Source: an uncultured Pseudomonadota bacterium (GTDB lineage: Bacteria; Bdellovibrionota_B; Oligoflexia; Oligoflexales; CAIYRB01). Taken from it: a stretch of 64,000 bases of DNA. The DNA lies in assembly GCA_903928445.1 (NCBI GenBank), contig CAIYRB010000102.1, positions 1-64,000 of the forward strand, written 5' to 3'. Positions 1-9,598 of the stretch are shown here, piece by piece. The first letter of the stretch is position 1. Each line of letters opens with the position of its first letter. The notes beneath the pieces are model-generated. The model saw nothing but the letters and a program-made list of their open reading frames with translations. It ran no database searches and was not told the DNA's origin. The translations under genes were made by a program, and so were the position numbers.

Positions 1-521
1 GGATCGAGCCGCGGCGGATGTATTGCATCACCCTAAACAACGAATAGTGTAGATGAATGACCGTATATTAAAGTTTTTCGCCAATTGGTCGAAGAGCTTA
101 TTGTAAGGTTTGAACATCCACCTAAACGGTCAGCTACCTAACTAGGCCGTGGCTACTTTGCGGAGGTGCGGTATGCGCGGATATTTACGTACCAATACAC
201 ACGATGAGTTGCTCCAGCATGGCTGTCCGCCATAGGTGCTTGAGTCGATGCAGCCGGAGCTGCTGAGGCGATCACCACGGCGAATAAAGATGGCGACAAG
301 ATGCTAAATGTTCCACAACGGAATGCTGGGAGGTACGTATGCTGATTGGGTGTTTGCACGTCCGGATCAACGCGGGATGCCCGCCTTGACGACCGACCCC
401 GTGAGCCGCGGCACTGGATGCCTGCAATGCTCACTGTCCCGACGATAAGGGTGGCAACAACGGTTGCTGAAACTTAAACAATAAATAAAATGCGGCAACA
501 ACGCCGTTAAGGATGATACTT
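1..521. other. gene-poor stretch at window start
   Basis: No convincing coding region is visible. The only ORF in the track (153..434, minus) has an unusual composition, no clear ribosome binding site and no family resemblance. Because a good plus-strand terminator follows directly, an unseen short transcript or the decayed end of a plus-strand gene may lie here. Confidence 0.4.
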
Positions 522-550
522 AGCTCCCCTTTACAAGGGGAGCTTTTTTT
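522..550 (+). terminator. rho-independent terminator
   Basis: A 9-bp perfect stem (AGCTCCCCT / AGGGGAGCT) with a 5-nt loop is followed by seven T residues. It is a textbook intrinsic terminator on the plus strand, yet no recognisable plus-strand gene precedes it in the window. Confidence 0.85.
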
Positions 551-669
551 GTCCGCTCTCCTTCAAACTTAACCATCCGACCTTTCGCCTGCCGATATTT
601 TGCACCAAGCCTTGGTCACGCTAAACTCAGATGCGATGAACGAATGGACTAACGGACGAGGGCTGTATC

Positions 670-2220
670 GTGGCTGAGTTGGCTTATATACCCAAGGCGG
701 CGCACCACGTTGCCAGAGCCTGTTTCGTTGTCATTGCTGCGGCGAGCTGCAAGGCTATCGATTCATCACCTGCAAAATCTTTAGATGCTAACGAGCTGAG
801 TACCGCCGCCGTAGGGGAAACCTGGCCTAAGGAGCAGCAGCGACGGCAGGATGCATTCGTCAGATATCTTGAAGAAAACCGAACGCAATATGAGGCCTTC
901 CAAATTGCCCCGGTTGGCACCAGGGGGATTCCGGCAGCGCTTTTTCGCGAGCTGCCTAAGGTCTTTCCTGATCTCTGGGGGCCCGCCGCATTGCGTGACA
1001 AACTCGGCATGCATCCGGGCCCTGACGGACTGCCTCGCGAGTTGCGCCTAGGACACACGAGTACCGGGGAGGAGTATTTCAGCTTTAGCTGCGCCACGTG
1101 TCATACGGGAGTCGTCCGTATTGCTGGTGTTGAGAGTGATATTCCCGGCGCGCCGAGCAACACGCTCGACCTGCATGGATATCGGCATCAATGGTACCTA
1201 ACCGTCACCGATCCGCGCTTCAGTGCTGCCAATCTCCCGGAGGCCGCGCCGCTTTTAGAGGCGTTTAAGACTTCGGTTGTCGCCACCGAGGAGAGCGTGC
1301 ATCACTGGCTTGGCAACGGGGGTTACGTTGATGATCCAAAGTTGCTCGAAGGTGGTGTGCCTGGGGTGCAGGATGCATTTGGTTTGACCGTCGTCAACAT
1401 GCTCGTGCGGCCGGCAGCAGCCGCCGCTAGTCCAGCTAGCGACGTCAGCTCGCTGCTCCCGTCTAAGGCCTCGCTCGCTGATATTATGAGCGTATGGCAG
1501 CAAGGGCAGCGACACCTCTCCCAGTGGGACGGTAGCATCAGCGCGCGGTTGATTCGCAATCTTGGCGCCGAGCTCGGCGTTATGGGCAATCCGCAGTATG
1601 TCGATTTTGCCAACGCCAGGCTCTTGACGCCATTCGTCGCGGGTTGGCCGGCACCGGTTTATCCTTTCGCCGTGGACCGCGCCAAAGCCACCGCGGGCGA
1701 GGCCATATTCACGCAGTCTTGTCGCGGCTGCCACGACCAGGAAGCCTTGCTCCCCGTAGGTGCTATCGGCACCGATCCTGGTCGGGCGCTGGTGGTGACG
1801 CCGGCGGCAAGGACGGGACTCATCAAAGCGCTCAAAGCGAGCTGCCTAGATCCCGCTGAGCCCGGTTGCCAAGTGACCGATGACGAAGTTCTCGCCAATC
1901 GCTCAGCGCCTGGGTATGTCGCCTTGCCGCTTGCCGGCATTTGGGCACGCGCGCCTTATCTGCACAATGGCTCGGTGCCGACCCTCTTTCATCTCTTGGT
2001 ACCGGGCTCGCGCCCGGCGGTCTTTCAACGTGGCAGCGCCGACTATGACCAGGACAAGGTCGGATTTGTCTGGACCACCGGGGGTAAGGACGTCTCAACC
2101 CATCGCCCCGGACTAGCCAATAGCGGCCATGCTGATCCCAGCGTCTTTTTTGGTGGCCATGATTTTGCGAGCGAGCCGGCCAAGCTGGAGGCTCTGTTGG
2201 AATACCTGAAGACCCTCTAA
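670..2220 (+). CDS. diheme cytochrome c lipoprotein (RoxA/peroxidase-like)
   Basis: A c-type cytochrome with two CxxCH haem-binding motifs, CATCH in the N-terminal third and CRGCH near residue 355. Near the C terminus is an APYLHNGSVPTL segment typical of the RoxA/diheme peroxidase-like cytochrome superfamily, where the substrate or second haem site is shaped. The N terminus (GTG start) has a hydrophobic stretch ending in AAASC, so Cys27 may be a lipidated residue and the protein would sit at the periplasmic face of a membrane. The length of 516 aa fits RoxA-like oxidases better than short CcpA peroxidases. Redox activity is expected; the substrate cannot be named from sequence. It stands alone, about 260 bp upstream of an unrelated glycosidase gene. 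Confidence 0.8.
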   Translation: MAELAYIPKAAHHVARACFVVIAAASCKAIDSSPAKSLDANELSTAAVGETWPKEQQRRQDAFVRYLEENRTQYEAFQIAPVGTRGIPAALFRELPKVFPDLWGPAALRDKLGMHPGPDGLPRELRLGHTSTGEEYFSFSCATCHTGVVRIAGVESDIPGAPSNTLDLHGYRHQWYLTVTDPRFSAANLPEAAPLLEAFKTSVVATEESVHHWLGNGGYVDDPKLLEGGVPGVQDAFGLTVVNMLVRPAAAAASPASDVSSLLPSKASLADIMSVWQQGQRHLSQWDGSISARLIRNLGAELGVMGNPQYVDFANARLLTPFVAGWPAPVYPFAVDRAKATAGEAIFTQSCRGCHDQEALLPVGAIGTDPGRALVVTPAARTGLIKALKASCLDPAEPGCQVTDDEVLANRSAPGYVALPLAGIWARAPYLHNGSVPTLFHLLVPGSRPAVFQRGSADYDQDKVGFVWTTGGKDVSTHRPGLANSGHADPSVFFGGHDFASEPAKLEALLEYLKTL

Positions 2221-2481
2221 ACGGACTGCAGTAGCTAAACATGGGCGTGGACCTGCATAGCGATCAATCAGTCAGTCTAGACAGCCGCGCGCGATACGGC
2301 CAGAACATGCATGGCGCGACCCTCGCCTATAAATCCCAGCGCCGGATCGCCACCCGGTCACCTTGACGCACCAGCCGCGAACCGTGTATTAAGGACGCAT
2401 AAGTATTGCATATAGTTCTTGCCCGAGTTGCGGCACTTTAACGTCAATCTTAGGCTTCAGAGCCTGAGATGTGGAGGTTCT

Positions 2482-5376
2482 ATGCACCTGACTATGCGGG
2501 TCCTGCGCCGCGCTGTGTCTGCGTTCTGCGTCACCTGTCTAAGCGCTGGTGGGGCGGCTGCCGCACCAGCCACCGAGCCCCAAGGTGGTTCGCTGCGGAC
2601 GTCGCAGCTGCTCGGCGACGGTTGGCACTTTAGTAAGGGAAACCCACGAGGGGCGCATGAAGTCGCTTTCGATGATCAAAGTTGGCAGCTAGTCCAGGTG
2701 CCGCATGACTGGGCGATTAGCGAACCTTTCAAGCCAAACAACGATTCCAATACCCGCTTTGATTGGCGGGGTGAAGGTTGGTACCGTCACGCGCTCGACT
2801 TACCCGTCGCGGCCGCTGGTCATCAGGTGTTTCTCGACTTTGATGGTGTCATGGCTTTTGCCCAAGTTTATGTCAATGGGCAGCTGGCTGGCGGCTGGGA
2901 CTATGGCTATAACTCGTTTCGCATCGATGCCACCCCGTTCGTCAAGTTCGGCGCTGCGAATGTTGTGGCGGTGCATGCTGATACCCGTGAGCACTGGTCG
3001 CGCTGGTATGCAGGAGCTGGAGTCTACCGCAAAGTCGTGCTGACTCTGACCGCACCTGTACATGTGGCGCACTGGGGCACCTATGTTACAACCCCAGACA
3101 TTAACCCAAGCAATGCGCAGGTTCAGATCGAAACGACGATTGATAACGATTCTAACAGTCCGCAGGCGGTTACGGTCTCGACGTCCATCGTCGCGCCTGG
3201 AGACGCCTCGACGCCGCGCTTGGTCGCCGAAGAGATCTTGCCCGTTCCGGCTCATGCTTCGCGTCCGTTGACCCAGCACTTAAACGTCAAGGACCCGCTG
3301 CTTTGGGGGCCAAAATCGCCGCGTCTATACACCGCGATCAGCACGCTGAGCATTGGCGGCAAAGTGGTCGATACCTACCAAACCAAGTTCGGCATACGGT
3401 CGCTGGAGTTTACCGTCGATGACGGTCTGCATGTCAACGGGGAAAGATTGCAGATTCATGGGGTTGATTTGCATCACGACCACGGGCCGCTGGGCTCCGC
3501 CTTCCATGTTCGGGCCATGGAGCGGCAGCTGCAGATCATGCAAGATATGGGCGTCAATGCGATTCGTACCAGTCACAACCCACCAGCTCCCGAACTGCTT
3601 GAACTCGCCGATCGGATGGGCCTGTTGGTGTTCGCCGAGTGCTTTGACAAGTGGGACCAAACCGCCGACCGCATGCCCTATGTCGATTTAGCCTCATTTG
3701 GCCGGCGCAATATCGGGCAGTTCATCCGGCGCGACCGCAATCATCCGAGCATCATGATCTGGAGCATCGGCAACGAGATTTGGGATATTGAAGGCAGCCA
3801 AGACAAGTCAGCGGCTGAGAGTGTCAAGATGATGGCGGGCTTTGTTCGGGAGTTTGATGCGACACGGCCGGTGACGATGGCAAATCACATGCCACAGTCC
3901 ATTGGCACCGGCTTGCACCGCTACCTCGATGTCATTAGTTGGAACTACGGTGAGAAGTACGTGGCAGGACGTGCAGCGTATCCGAACAAGCCAACGTGGA
4001 TGAGCGAGTCGTCGTCTGGCGTGAGCACGCGTGGCTTTTACCAATTGACCTTGCCCGCCTATAAAGAAGAGTTTCCGGCCAAGCCGACCCTGGATTCGAG
4101 TGACTTGAATGCGGTGTCCTGGGGCGATATCGCCGATGTCGAGTTTGCGCGCATTGCTGCGCATCGGTATGTGGCTGGTGAGTTCGTTTGGTCGGGGTTT
4201 GATTATATCGGCGAACCGACGCCGTACGAACAGGTGGCGCGCAGTTCGTATTTTGGCATCGTTGACCTCGTCGGCCTGGCTAAAGACCGCTATTACCTCT
4301 ACCGCAGCTATTGGGCACCTGAGGCAGCTACGGTTCATATCCTGCCGCATTGGACTTGGCCCGAGGAGCAGCAGGGCAGGCCCTTGCCAGTCTTTGTTTA
4401 TACCAATGGCGACAGTGCCGAGTTGTTCCTCAATGGTCGCTCGCTTGGGATGCGGTCGAAGGTCGTCACGGAAAGTCTGCCGGCGAATCTTGCCATCAAC
4501 ACCGCCGCGACCGCGAGCAGTGAGCAGCGGGAAAGCGGGCATCTGGCCAAGGACGCCGTCGATGGTAGTAGCCCTACGCGTTGGTGCGCAAGTGACGGGC
4601 GGGCTGGAGCCTGGCTCCAACTCGATCTTGGTGGCGTCAAACAGTTGAAGACCATCTATGTCGACTTTGAAAAATCCATCGACAACTATCAATACACCAT
4701 TAAGAGTTCGGTGGATGGCAGCCATTGGACCGTGCTGAGCTCAAAGCAAGATTTCTCGGGTGCTGGCACTGGACTGACGGTGCTGGTGGATGCTTCGAGT
4801 CGTTATTTGCGCCTGGAATTTGATCAGCTGAAGATAGGCGCGTGGGCCTCCGTCGCCGAGTTTGAGGCCTACGGCGCGCAGATCGATCGCAGCTACTACG
4901 GCGCGACACGCACCTACCGGCTGCGGTGGGACAACGTGCCCTACGCTCCGGGTGAGTTGACGGCAGTCGCGTATAAAGAAGGCGCCAAGCTGGGAAGCGA
5001 GACCATCCACACGGCAGGAGCCCCGGCAGCACTTAGTCTCGTTGCCGATCGGTCGGAGTTTGCCAGCGGTGGGGATGATCTGAGTTATTTGACGCTCAGT
5101 GCCGTCGATGCGCAGGGTCATCCGCATCCTGAGGCCAATCATCTGGTCCATCTAAGCGTGGCGGGAGCTGGTGAGTTGGCCGGCGTGGGCAACGGTGATC
5201 CCGCCGCCGCCGACGCCTTTCAGTCCAGTGAGGTGCGCTTATTTCATGGTAAGGCTATCGTCATCATCAAAGGCAAAAGCGGTCAAGTGGGAGCGATTCA
5301 GGTCACCGCTACCGCCCCTGGCCTGGCGCCCGTGGCCCTGGAGCTGACTGCTGTGGATGCAAAAAAGGCGATCTAA
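2482..5376 (+). CDS. GH2 family beta-galactosidase-like glycosidase with discoidin domain
   Basis: A secreted glycoside hydrolase family 2 enzyme. I chose ATG 2482 because GGAGG lies 5 nt upstream and a signal peptide (MHLTMRVLRR..., cleavage near AAAAPA) follows; the ORF track's TTG start lies 63 nt earlier without such support. Domains in order: jelly-roll sugar-binding domain (about 40-200), Ig-like domain (about 205-315), TIM barrel (about 320-620) with acid/base Glu432 in IWSIGNEIWD and nucleophile Glu509 in TWMSESSSG, then a DUF4982-type Ig domain and a C-terminal Ig-like domain. An F5/8 type C (discoidin) carbohydrate-binding module (about 668-800) is inserted inside the DUF4982-like domain. 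It probably releases terminal galactose or a related sugar from polysaccharide; substrate specificity is not readable. Confidence 0.9.
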   Translation: MHLTMRVLRRAVSAFCVTCLSAGGAAAAPATEPQGGSLRTSQLLGDGWHFSKGNPRGAHEVAFDDQSWQLVQVPHDWAISEPFKPNNDSNTRFDWRGEGWYRHALDLPVAAAGHQVFLDFDGVMAFAQVYVNGQLAGGWDYGYNSFRIDATPFVKFGAANVVAVHADTREHWSRWYAGAGVYRKVVLTLTAPVHVAHWGTYVTTPDINPSNAQVQIETTIDNDSNSPQAVTVSTSIVAPGDASTPRLVAEEILPVPAHASRPLTQHLNVKDPLLWGPKSPRLYTAISTLSIGGKVVDTYQTKFGIRSLEFTVDDGLHVNGERLQIHGVDLHHDHGPLGSAFHVRAMERQLQIMQDMGVNAIRTSHNPPAPELLELADRMGLLVFAECFDKWDQTADRMPYVDLASFGRRNIGQFIRRDRNHPSIMIWSIGNEIWDIEGSQDKSAAESVKMMAGFVREFDATRPVTMANHMPQSIGTGLHRYLDVISWNYGEKYVAGRAAYPNKPTWMSESSSGVSTRGFYQLTLPAYKEEFPAKPTLDSSDLNAVSWGDIADVEFARIAAHRYVAGEFVWSGFDYIGEPTPYEQVARSSYFGIVDLVGLAKDRYYLYRSYWAPEAATVHILPHWTWPEEQQGRPLPVFVYTNGDSAELFLNGRSLGMRSKVVTESLPANLAINTAATASSEQRESGHLAKDAVDGSSPTRWCASDGRAGAWLQLDLGGVKQLKTIYVDFEKSIDNYQYTIKSSVDGSHWTVLSSKQDFSGAGTGLTVLVDASSRYLRLEFDQLKIGAWASVAEFEAYGAQIDRSYYGATRTYRLRWDNVPYAPGELTAVAYKEGAKLGSETIHTAGAPAALSLVADRSEFASGGDDLSYLTLSAVDAQGHPHPEANHLVHLSVAGAGELAGVGNGDPAAADAFQSSEVRLFHGKAIVIIKGKSGQVGAIQVTATAPGLAPVALELTAVDAKKAI

Positions 5377-5406
5377 CACCGAGAGTTACTCCCTTTTAGA
5401 GAAGCT

Positions 5407-5441
5407 CAAGCCCAAGGCTGCAATGGTCGGCCTTGGGCTTG
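5407..5441 (+). terminator. strong hairpin after GH2 gene
   Basis: A 12-bp perfect stem (CAAGCCCAAGGC / GCCTTGGGCTTG) with an 11-nt loop lies 30 bp after the glycosidase stop codon. It lacks a T-tract, so it may act as a weak or factor-assisted terminator or as an mRNA 3' end stabiliser. Confidence 0.5.
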
Positions 5442-5520
5442 CCTTATCGCGCCAGGGTCGCTACTGTGCCGGTCTTATGTCCGAGCGCGATACTTTGAGC
5501 TGCCGTTAAGGGGTAACTGA

Positions 5521-7479
5521 TTGAGTTCTAATAAGAAAAAGCGTAAAGCGGCGGCAAAGCGCGGGGCTTCTGGCCATGCCTCTCAAGGTAAGAGCAGCGG
5601 CGATGACGCGGTCACCATCGAGGCGCGGCGGTGGCTGCGTGATGTCTACCAAGGCGACGTGCAGCAGCTCTCGGTGCGCTCGATCGTTAGTGGTATGTTG
5701 ATCGGCGCGGTGATGTCGGTGTCCAACCTCTATGTCGGCCTCAAAACCGGTTGGGGTTTAGGCGTGACCATCACCTCGTGCATCATTGCCTTTGGTGTGT
5801 TCTCGGCGCTAGAGCGCCTGATTCCCGCCTATAAAAAGAATCCGTTTACGATTCTCGAAAACAACACCATGTCCAGCGCCGCAAGCGCTGCCGGCTATAT
5901 GGCTAGTGCCGGCCTCACCTCGGCTATTCCAGCGCTGTATCTGACCACCGGACGGCTGTTGACCTGGTGGGAGATGATGGGGTGGCTGGCTGCGGTGTCT
6001 GTGCTTGGCGTGTTTATGGCGGTGCCGCTCAAACGGCAATTGATCAACATCGATCAGTTGCCCTTTCCTTCGGGTATTGCTACCGCCGAGACCCTCAAGT
6101 CCATCCATTCGAATGATCCCGTGTCGCTGCGCAAGGCGAAGTCTTTGGTTTGGGGCGCCGTGGTCGGCGCGCTGATCGCCTTTTGGCGGGATGGGTTGGC
6201 ACCAGCAGGCGCTTGGCTCGGCGGCAAACTCAGTCGTCCGGAGCTTGGCGAAAGTATTGGCCGTGCGGCTCTACCGGACTCGCTGCCGCTGTTTCCTGGA
6301 GCGCAGTCCTTGCTAGAACGCTACACCCTTGGTTTTGAAGGGTCGGCGATCATGGTCGCGGCTGGTGCGATCATGGGCATCCGTGTCGGTGTGTCGCTGC
6401 TCCTTGGAGCGGTGTTCTACTACGGACTCCTCGGGCCCTGGCTCGTTGAGCAGGGCATTGCCGAGCCTGGCTATCGCAGCTTGGTGTCTTGGACGCTCTG
6501 GCCGGCGACGGCGATGATGGTGTGCTCAAGCATGCTGGCCTTTGCGCTGCGCTGGCGCACCGTGGTGCGGGCGTTTAGCGAGATGGGGGCGATCTTGCGG
6601 CAGCAAAAGGGCCGGCGGATCGATCCATTGGCCGATATCGAAGTGCCGATGTCATGGTTTGTGGGCGGCACCGTGGTCGCAGGTGTGGCTTGTGTTTACC
6701 TCGGTCACGCTTGGTTCAATATTACCTGGTGGATGGGCGTCCTTGCCGTGGTCGCGACCTTTTTGCTGTCGATTGTCGCGGCGCGCGCCACTGGCGAAAC
6801 CGATGTGACGCCGATCGGCGCGATGGGCAAGATCACTCAGCTCATGTACGGCGCCATCGCGCCTAGCAACATCACCACCAACCTGATGACGGCATCGATC
6901 ACGGCCGGAGCGGCGTCGCATTCCGCCGATCTGTTAACCGATTTGAAGACCGGCTACTTACTCGGTGCCAATCCGCGGAAGCAAACGATCGGCCAGCTTT
7001 TTGGTGTGTTTGCTGGGACCTTGTTTTGCGTCCCGGTCTATGGTCTGGTGGTGGACCCGACGAAGATTGGCTCCGTCGAGATGCCGGCTCCCGCGGCCAA
7101 GGTGTGGGCGGGCGTGGCAAAAATGCTTTCGAGCGGGCTCGAGTCGCTGCCGCGCGGTGCGGTGTTGGCCATGGCGATCGGGGCTGTGGTCGGTTGCACG
7201 ATCACCCTGCTCGAAGAGTACCTTCCGGCTAAGTATAAGCGCTGGATTCCGTCGGCGACCGGGCTAGGGATTGCGGGTGTGATTCCTGCCTTCAATGCGA
7301 TCTCGATGTTTTTGGGCGCGTTGTTTGCGTGGCTGCTCGCGCGGACTAAGCCGCAGATCGATGAGCGTTACACCGTGTCGGTTTCGTCGGGGCTGATAGC
7401 GGGAGAGTCGCTGACCGGTGTGGCCATCATCTTGTGGATGCAGGGCGGTGGGATGATCAAATCGATCTTTGGCTTTTGA
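5521..7479 (+). CDS. OPT family oligopeptide transporter
   Basis: An integral inner-membrane transporter of the OPT (oligopeptide/metal-chelate) family. It has around 14-16 hydrophobic segments and an early conserved stretch with SNLYVGLKTGWG. The glycine-rich FTILENNTMSSAASA region and the TPIGAMGKITQL segment are both hallmarks of the bacterial OPT branch. Length (652 aa) matches the family. The first 45 residues are Lys/Ser-rich and cytoplasmic. It starts at TTG with AAGGGG 7 nt upstream. The SWIM protein gene begins immediately after its stop codon, so the two are probably co-transcribed. Likely substrates are small peptides or peptide-derived chelates; none can be assigned. Confidence 0.9.
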   Translation: MSSNKKKRKAAAKRGASGHASQGKSSGDDAVTIEARRWLRDVYQGDVQQLSVRSIVSGMLIGAVMSVSNLYVGLKTGWGLGVTITSCIIAFGVFSALERLIPAYKKNPFTILENNTMSSAASAAGYMASAGLTSAIPALYLTTGRLLTWWEMMGWLAAVSVLGVFMAVPLKRQLINIDQLPFPSGIATAETLKSIHSNDPVSLRKAKSLVWGAVVGALIAFWRDGLAPAGAWLGGKLSRPELGESIGRAALPDSLPLFPGAQSLLERYTLGFEGSAIMVAAGAIMGIRVGVSLLLGAVFYYGLLGPWLVEQGIAEPGYRSLVSWTLWPATAMMVCSSMLAFALRWRTVVRAFSEMGAILRQQKGRRIDPLADIEVPMSWFVGGTVVAGVACVYLGHAWFNITWWMGVLAVVATFLLSIVAARATGETDVTPIGAMGKITQLMYGAIAPSNITTNLMTASITAGAASHSADLLTDLKTGYLLGANPRKQTIGQLFGVFAGTLFCVPVYGLVVDPTKIGSVEMPAPAAKVWAGVAKMLSSGLESLPRGAVLAMAIGAVVGCTITLLEEYLPAKYKRWIPSATGLGIAGVIPAFNAISMFLGALFAWLLARTKPQIDERYTVSVSSGLIAGESLTGVAIILWMQGGGMIKSIFGF

Positions 7480-8106
7480 GTGGTGGAGCCTGAACATCAA
7501 CGTCTGAGCAGCCGCGTGGTCGCCAAGGGCAAAGCGATTGCCAGCTCGGTATGGGGGCGGGCTTGGTGCCTTAATTTAGAACGCTACAGTCACTATATGG
7601 GGCGCCTGCCGCAGGGGCGTACCCTGCTTCGCCGAGGTGCGGTTTCTAGTCTGCAGATCACGGCTGGGCGGGTCATCGCTCTGGTCGAGGATGAACGTAG
7701 CCACGAGGTGACGCTTCGCGTGCAGGCATGCTCTGAGGAGCGCTGGGGGATGCTGCAAGAGCGTTGCGGGGACACGGTGGATAGCTTGCTGGATCTGCTG
7801 CAAGGTCGGATTTCGGCTAGCGTGATGGCGGTGATGACCGACTTTGACAATGGGTTGTTTCCAGAGCCGAGTGAGCTGCGCTGTGTCTGCACCTGTATCG
7901 ATGACGCCGACCTTTGTAAGCATGCGGCAGCCGCGCTTTATGGTGTGGCCGTTGCGTTTGATGCGCAGCCGGAGTTGCTGTTTATGCTGCGCCAAGTGGA
8001 TGCTGGTGCTTTGGTGAAAGCGGATATGACTGGTGCGGCGGCTGGTACGTTGGACGAGGGCGCGCTGGAGGGGATCTTTGGTTTTGAGTTGGATGTGGAT
8101 CTTTAG
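7480..8106 (+). CDS. SWIM zinc-finger protein
   Basis: A 208-aa protein with an N-terminal WGRAWC...LPQGRTLLRRGAV stretch that is typical of bacterial SWIM proteins. The SWIM zinc-binding motif CTC-x8-CKH lies near residues 130-145. SWIM domains bind DNA or protein partners. In many bacteria the gene encoding this family sits beside a SNF2 helicase gene and the two products are thought to work together. Here the start GTG abuts the OPT stop codon (zero spacing), giving translational coupling. The SNF2 helicase gene lies about 2.6 kb away on the opposite strand. The segment after the finger is short and acidic. Confidence 0.85.
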   Translation: MVEPEHQRLSSRVVAKGKAIASSVWGRAWCLNLERYSHYMGRLPQGRTLLRRGAVSSLQITAGRVIALVEDERSHEVTLRVQACSEERWGMLQERCGDTVDSLLDLLQGRISASVMAVMTDFDNGLFPEPSELRCVCTCIDDADLCKHAAAALYGVAVAFDAQPELLFMLRQVDAGALVKADMTGAAAGTLDEGALEGIFGFELDVDL

Positions 8107-8140
8107 GCGCGTTGAGGCGCACGTTGCGCAGTCGTCTAAA

Positions 8141-9529
8141 CTAGACTCCGTTGTTTGCTTTGAAGATGTTCGCTAAATCAATGATGCGATCGAAATAGCC
8201 GGCGCCAGCGACCACTTCGTCGGCGCCCTCGGCTGAGATAAGCACCCTCTGTACCGTGTGGCGAGCTGGGATGGCAAAGTTTGCTAGCTTGCGCTCGAAT
8301 TCTTGGATGACCTGTTTGCCCACCGGCGATTTGGCATACTTGATTTCGCAGATGCTCAGGACGCGGTCAGCTCGAGAGAAGATAAGATCGATCTGGAACC
8401 CTTGGGGAGTGGAACGCGAAAAATACGGTCCAACTCGGTAATCGACGGCGGAAAAGCCGAGAATTTGCGCCAGCAGGTGATGATTGCCGCGACACCAGCG
8501 CCCGAAGCTATAGCCGAGCCACTGTTGGTAGGCGGTCAGATTGAGCGCGCGGGCTGGGTTGTTGGCGAAGCTGCCACTCAAGATATGGGCTCCCTGTGGC
8601 TGTATAAAGCGAAAGTAAAACTGCAGATAGGCATCGGCAATCTCGTAACGTACCAGCTTGCTGTTGGCGGCTTTGTCATAGGACGTGTACGGCTGAATAA
8701 ATTGACAAGCTGTGAGCTCGTCGAGCAAGGCGCTCAGTGTACCGCCAGGAGCGATCTCGAGTTTGGCAGCGATCTCGGGTCGGGTTAGAAAACGGTGCTC
8801 AGCCAAAAGGTCGATGACGCGGCGGTAATGCGGATTTTGCGCTAGCGAACTGACAAAGACCCGGTCGCACTCGTCAACAAAGTAACCATCGCGATGGAAG
8901 GCAGCCGTACATAGGTCGAGGTAGGTCGACTTGCTGCGCCGTAAGTGGGACAGATACTCGGGGATACCGCCAACTGTGAGGTAGCTGTCCATCACCGCGG
9001 ACGGCGCATATCCATCGCCAAAATACGCCGCCGCTTCAGCAAGAGAAAAGGGCATGACATGAAGCTGGTGCTGGGCGCGGCCATAGAGTGCCTTTGACTT
9101 GATCACATGCGTCACCATGAACGATGGCGATGAGCCGCATAGCACGACAATCAGTTGTGGATTCTTCTTGAGGTAGTTATCCCATGCGATCTTGAAGTCG
9201 CTGATTAACTCGTCATCGTAGGAGGCCAGCCACTGGAGTTCTTCAAGATAGAGCGTGTGTTTGCCGTTGGCGACATGCCGAGACAGGAATTCGAAAAATT
9301 CCAGCCACCTACTAACCCTCAATTTTGCAATGCTTGGGTCTCGCAGCTTCGTGGACAGCATCAGTAAGGCTGTTTCCAATTGCTTGGATTTCGACCCTCC
9401 TTCGACACCTTCGAGCTTAAGGAGGTTGCGGTCGCTGTAGGCGCGCTCGATGATGGTGGTCTTACCGACCCGGCGACGGCCGTAGACGATGACGAGGGTA
9501 GCCGTGGTCGCGAGTGTTAGGTCGTTCAA
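8141..9529 (-). CDS. AAA+ ATPase with DUF234-like C-terminal domain (start uncertain)
   Basis: An archaeal-type ATPase (the ATPase_2/DUF234 group common in archaea and patchy in bacteria). Walker A is GRRRVGKTT. A winged-helix region follows the AAA module, and a C-terminal PD-(D/E)xK-like fold shows IDLIFSRADR...CEIKYAKS. The track's TTG start cannot be the true N terminus: the frame continues upstream with FKFIGRDAELAAL, which matches the family's conserved F-x-GR-x-x-E-L opening. That extension has no ATG, GTG or TTG before an in-frame TAA at 9587-9589. An ATG at 9591-9593 lies one base out of frame. Either an ATT start is used, or a one-base frameshift separates start and body. Such ATPases are often laterally transferred. 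Role unknown, possibly nucleic-acid related. Confidence 0.8.
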   Translation of the reverse strand: MNDLTLATTATLVIVYGRRRVGKTTIIERAYSDRNLLKLEGVEGGSKSKQLETALLMLSTKLRDPSIAKLRVSRWLEFFEFLSRHVANGKHTLYLEELQWLASYDDELISDFKIAWDNYLKKNPQLIVVLCGSSPSFMVTHVIKSKALYGRAQHQLHVMPFSLAEAAAYFGDGYAPSAVMDSYLTVGGIPEYLSHLRRSKSTYLDLCTAAFHRDGYFVDECDRVFVSSLAQNPHYRRVIDLLAEHRFLTRPEIAAKLEIAPGGTLSALLDELTACQFIQPYTSYDKAANSKLVRYEIADAYLQFYFRFIQPQGAHILSGSFANNPARALNLTAYQQWLGYSFGRWCRGNHHLLAQILGFSAVDYRVGPYFSRSTPQGFQIDLIFSRADRVLSICEIKYAKSPVGKQVIQEFERKLANFAIPARHTVQRVLISAEGADEVVAGAGYFDRIIDLANIFKANNGV

Positions 9530-9598
9530 GGCGGCGAGTTCGGCGTCGCGTCCGATGAATTTAAAAGACTTAGTATTAATAGGCGGTTACCATTTTAT

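Noticed and set aside
153-434. 93-aa minus-strand ORF
   Set aside because: Arg/Ser-rich composition, no clear ribosome binding site, no family signal; likely chance.
3808-4725. 305-aa minus-strand ORF inside the GH2 gene
   Set aside because: Antisense shadow of a gene with clear catalytic motifs; protein has no domain features.
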